Shown piece by piece: positions 63,610-64,000 of a DNA stretch of 64,000 bases. The notes beneath the pieces were generated by a model. The model searched no databases. It had not been told where the DNA came from and saw nothing but the letters and a program-made list of their open reading frames with translations. How positions within the stretch are numbered: the stretch's first letter is position 1; every line of letters starts with the position of its first letter. Origin of the DNA: Sphaerolaimus hirsutus (Eukaryota; Nematoda; Chromadorea; Monhysterida; Sphaerolaimidae); contig OZ038451.1 of the NCBI GenBank assembly GCA_964036195.1, positions 11,970,529 through 12,034,528 of the forward strand. The letters run 5' to 3'. The translations under genes and the position numbers were made by a program.

Positions 63610-64000
63610 TGAAAAAACGCTGTTTAAAAACTTTAAGATTCCTAGGAAATTTCGGTTCTTTTTGGGTATTTACTTCGGTTCCGGGTATCAGTGCAGGTTC
63701 TCGGTTCCGGTTCGGTTCTCAAGCTCAGTTCCGGTTCTCGGTTCCAAAATAGTGCTCGGTTCTCGGTTTGGTTCCCCAACCCTAGGGGAGAGCCCACCTC
63801 CCACCTAGGGTTGGGGAATCGAACCGACCCGAACCGAACCGAACCGAGAACCGAGCACTATTTTGGAACCGAGAACCGAGAACCGGAACCGAGCTTGAGA
63901 ACCGAACCGGAACCGAGAACCGGCACTTATACCCGGAACCGAAAAAAATATCCGAAAGAACCGAAATTTTCTAGGAATCTTAAAGTTTTTAAACAGCGTT
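63610..64000. repeat. Large palindrome: two D elements in opposite orientation
   Basis: The right arm of the D element (63610-63784) is repeated in reverse complement at 63806-64000, across a 21-bp spacer. The copies differ mainly in the number of GGTTCGGTTC words. The second copy (starting TAGGGTTGGGGAATCG at 63806) runs off the window. Confidence 0.85.

Larger units (their letters stand above)
60860..63784. mobile_element. D-family element (GGTTCGGTTC arms) with two-level nest
   Basis: The termini are TAGGGTTGGGAATTTC and GGTTCCCCAACCCTA. Both arms carry CGGTTCTCGGTTCC and GGTTCGGTTC words. GGGGAG occurs at both flanks, as a possible partial duplication. It holds an M element, which itself holds an H' element. 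Its left end is 8 nt from the X1 acceptor AG. Confidence 0.8.

Overview
This window comes from a metazoan nuclear genome, most likely an invertebrate. It is AT-rich and packed with transposon relics, and between them lie ordinary spliced animal genes with GT-AG introns that are about 60-80 bp long where no element has inserted. There is no rRNA, tRNA, bacterial or viral gene that I can support. Homology calls rest on my recognition of protein families; I ran no searches. Exon borders come from splice signals, reading phase and conserved protein blocks.

Gene layout from left to right. (1) 199-5074, minus: the 3' part of gene P1, which runs off the left edge. (2) 8279-10625, minus: P2, a paralogue of P1 with the same exon phases and, for two exons, identical lengths. 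(3) 11354-15274, plus: a complete sterol O-acyltransferase (SOAT/ACAT, MBOAT family) in 12 coding exons. (4) 29823-30419, minus: a tentative two-exon gene. (5) 32629-32821, plus: a weak exon candidate. (6) 44272-46271, plus: a complete group III secreted phospholipase A2 in four exons. (7) 48636-52899, minus: a complete RNA polymerase subunit RPB5 (POLR2E) in five exons, with a small antisense gene Z for a single-pass membrane protein (50452-51067, plus) inside its second intron. (8) 56612-60849, minus: seven phase-consistent exons of an unrecognised protein (gene X), with a possible further exon at 55748-55997.

The rest is mostly non-autonomous DNA transposons. At least 20 insertions are bounded by short inverted termini and direct 8-bp target duplications, the hallmark of hAT elements. 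I grouped them by terminus: A (TAGTGATGGAAAA, GCGCCATGGCGC body), B (TAGGGTTCAAAC), C (CAGAGTTGTTAAAAG), D (TAGGGTTGGGAA, GGTTCGGTTC body), E (TAGGGATGGAAA or TAGGGTTGG), H (CAGGGACGTATCCAGG), H' (CAGGGGTCTCC) and N (TAGCATTCGAAAAA). Others are F (TACCGTATTTC, probably TA target), G (CCCTGTAAAATG), J, K, L and M (large fold-back palindromes), and one Tc1/mariner-like insertion. Many are nested up to three deep. No intact transposase was seen.

The most unusual feature is the architecture of these elements. Within families B and F the termini stay constant, while the short words repeated next to them differ from copy to copy and match on both arms. Elements of several families also sit only 3-16 nt upstream of splice acceptors in genes P1 and X.
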